From positions 1 to 14,630 of the forward strand of contig JACAFA010000149.1 in NCBI GenBank assembly GCA_013388525.1: 14,630 nucleotides of DNA, written 5' to 3'. Shown here piece by piece: positions 14,437-14,630 of the stretch. The stretch is from Ignavibacteriaceae bacterium (GTDB taxonomy: Bacteria > Bacteroidota > Ignavibacteria > Ignavibacteriales > Ignavibacteriaceae). The notes under the pieces are model-generated. The model saw only the letters and a program-made list of their open reading frames with translations, ran no database searches and was not told the DNA's origin. Position numbers and translations under genes: made by a program. Positions within the stretch are counted from its first letter, which is position 1; each line of letters starts with the position of its first letter.

Positions 14437-14630
14437 ATGAATAAACTAAATCTCGGATGTGGTAAGGATATAAAGCAGGGTTATGTTAATCTTGATATTG
14501 TTGATTACGGCGGGAATATGATTCACGATATTAACACTTTCCCATACCCCTTCGAGGAAAATTATTTTGATGAGATATACGCCTCGCACGTGCTTGAACA
14601 CCTAAATAGCTTCCACAATACAATTTCTGA
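14437..14630 (+). CDS. Class I SAM-dependent methyltransferase, N-terminal part (cut by the right edge)
   Basis: Sixty-four codons are visible. The protein begins MNKLNLGCGKDIKQGYVNLD: LNLGCG is the glycine-rich motif I that binds S-adenosylmethionine, and NLD ends the second strand with the acidic residue that usually holds the ribose. HVLEHL at about residue 54 is the motif typical of the Methyltransf_11 type. Proteins with this start often sit in cell-surface sugar or lipopolysaccharide clusters, but no neighbour is visible here to support that. The substrate is unknown. The start ATG follows the rlpA terminator by 64 bases, so it opens a new transcription unit. Confidence 0.82.
   Translation, partial: MNKLNLGCGKDIKQGYVNLDIVDYGGNMIHDINTFPYPFEENYFDEIYASHVLEHLNSFHNTIS

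Noticed and set aside
1..14630. CRISPR array, tRNA genes, phage or transposase genes
   Set aside because: No regularly spaced direct repeats, no TTCGA-type T-loop with a cloverleaf, and no integrase or transposase motifs were seen.

Overview
The window looks like a chromosome fragment from an anaerobic member of the Bacteroidetes/Chlorobi/Ignavibacteria group, with Ignavibacteria the best guess. Reasons: low GC; a secreted gingipain-type protease ending in the NYPNPFNPST form of the type IX secretion (T9SS) sorting domain; a TTG-N20-TAnnTTTG promoter of the Bacteroidetes kind; and palindromic intergenic repeats of a type I associate with these genomes. The lineage call is inference from memory, not from a search.

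Layout. (1) 1-2902, minus: a C25 (gingipain-like) cysteine protease whose C-terminus runs off the left edge. (2) 2903-3264: non-coding. (3) 3265-11694, minus: a six-gene hydrogen operon, transcribed right to left as hydC (NuoE-like), hydB (NuoF-like), hydA ([FeFe]-hydrogenase), then a histidine kinase fused to a hydrogenase-like domain, a single-domain response regulator, and a REC-PAS-histidine kinase. hydC/hydB and sensor kinase/response regulator overlap by ATGA. The other three gaps of about 85-115 bp each carry palindromic repeats. (4) 11695-11900: leader of this operon, with a dyad directly before hydC. (5) 11901-13103, minus: hydF, the H-cluster maturation GTPase; hydE and hydG are not in the window. 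(6) 13104-13827: about 0.7 kb with no convincing gene. (7) 13828-14322, plus: an RlpA-like double-psi beta-barrel protein with its own promoter and terminator. (8) 14437-14630, plus: the start of a SAM-dependent methyltransferase, cut by the right edge.

How the genes fit together. HydABC resembles the trimeric, NAD-linked, potentially electron-bifurcating [FeFe]-hydrogenases (group A3), exchanging electrons between H2, NAD(H) and ferredoxin. HydF loads the diiron subsite. The next gene keeps a degenerate H-cluster domain, in which the proton-transfer cysteine is alanine, joined directly to an Fe-S module and a histidine kinase: this fits a sensor of H2 or redox state rather than an enzyme. 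It is followed by two receiver-containing proteins, so the operon seems to encode the enzyme together with its own sensing relay. Neither regulator has a DNA-binding domain, so the final output lies outside this window. The most unusual points are the sensor's altered H-cluster motifs, a Cys/His-rich N-terminal extension on HydB, and a shifted histidine in the HydF cluster-binding motif.
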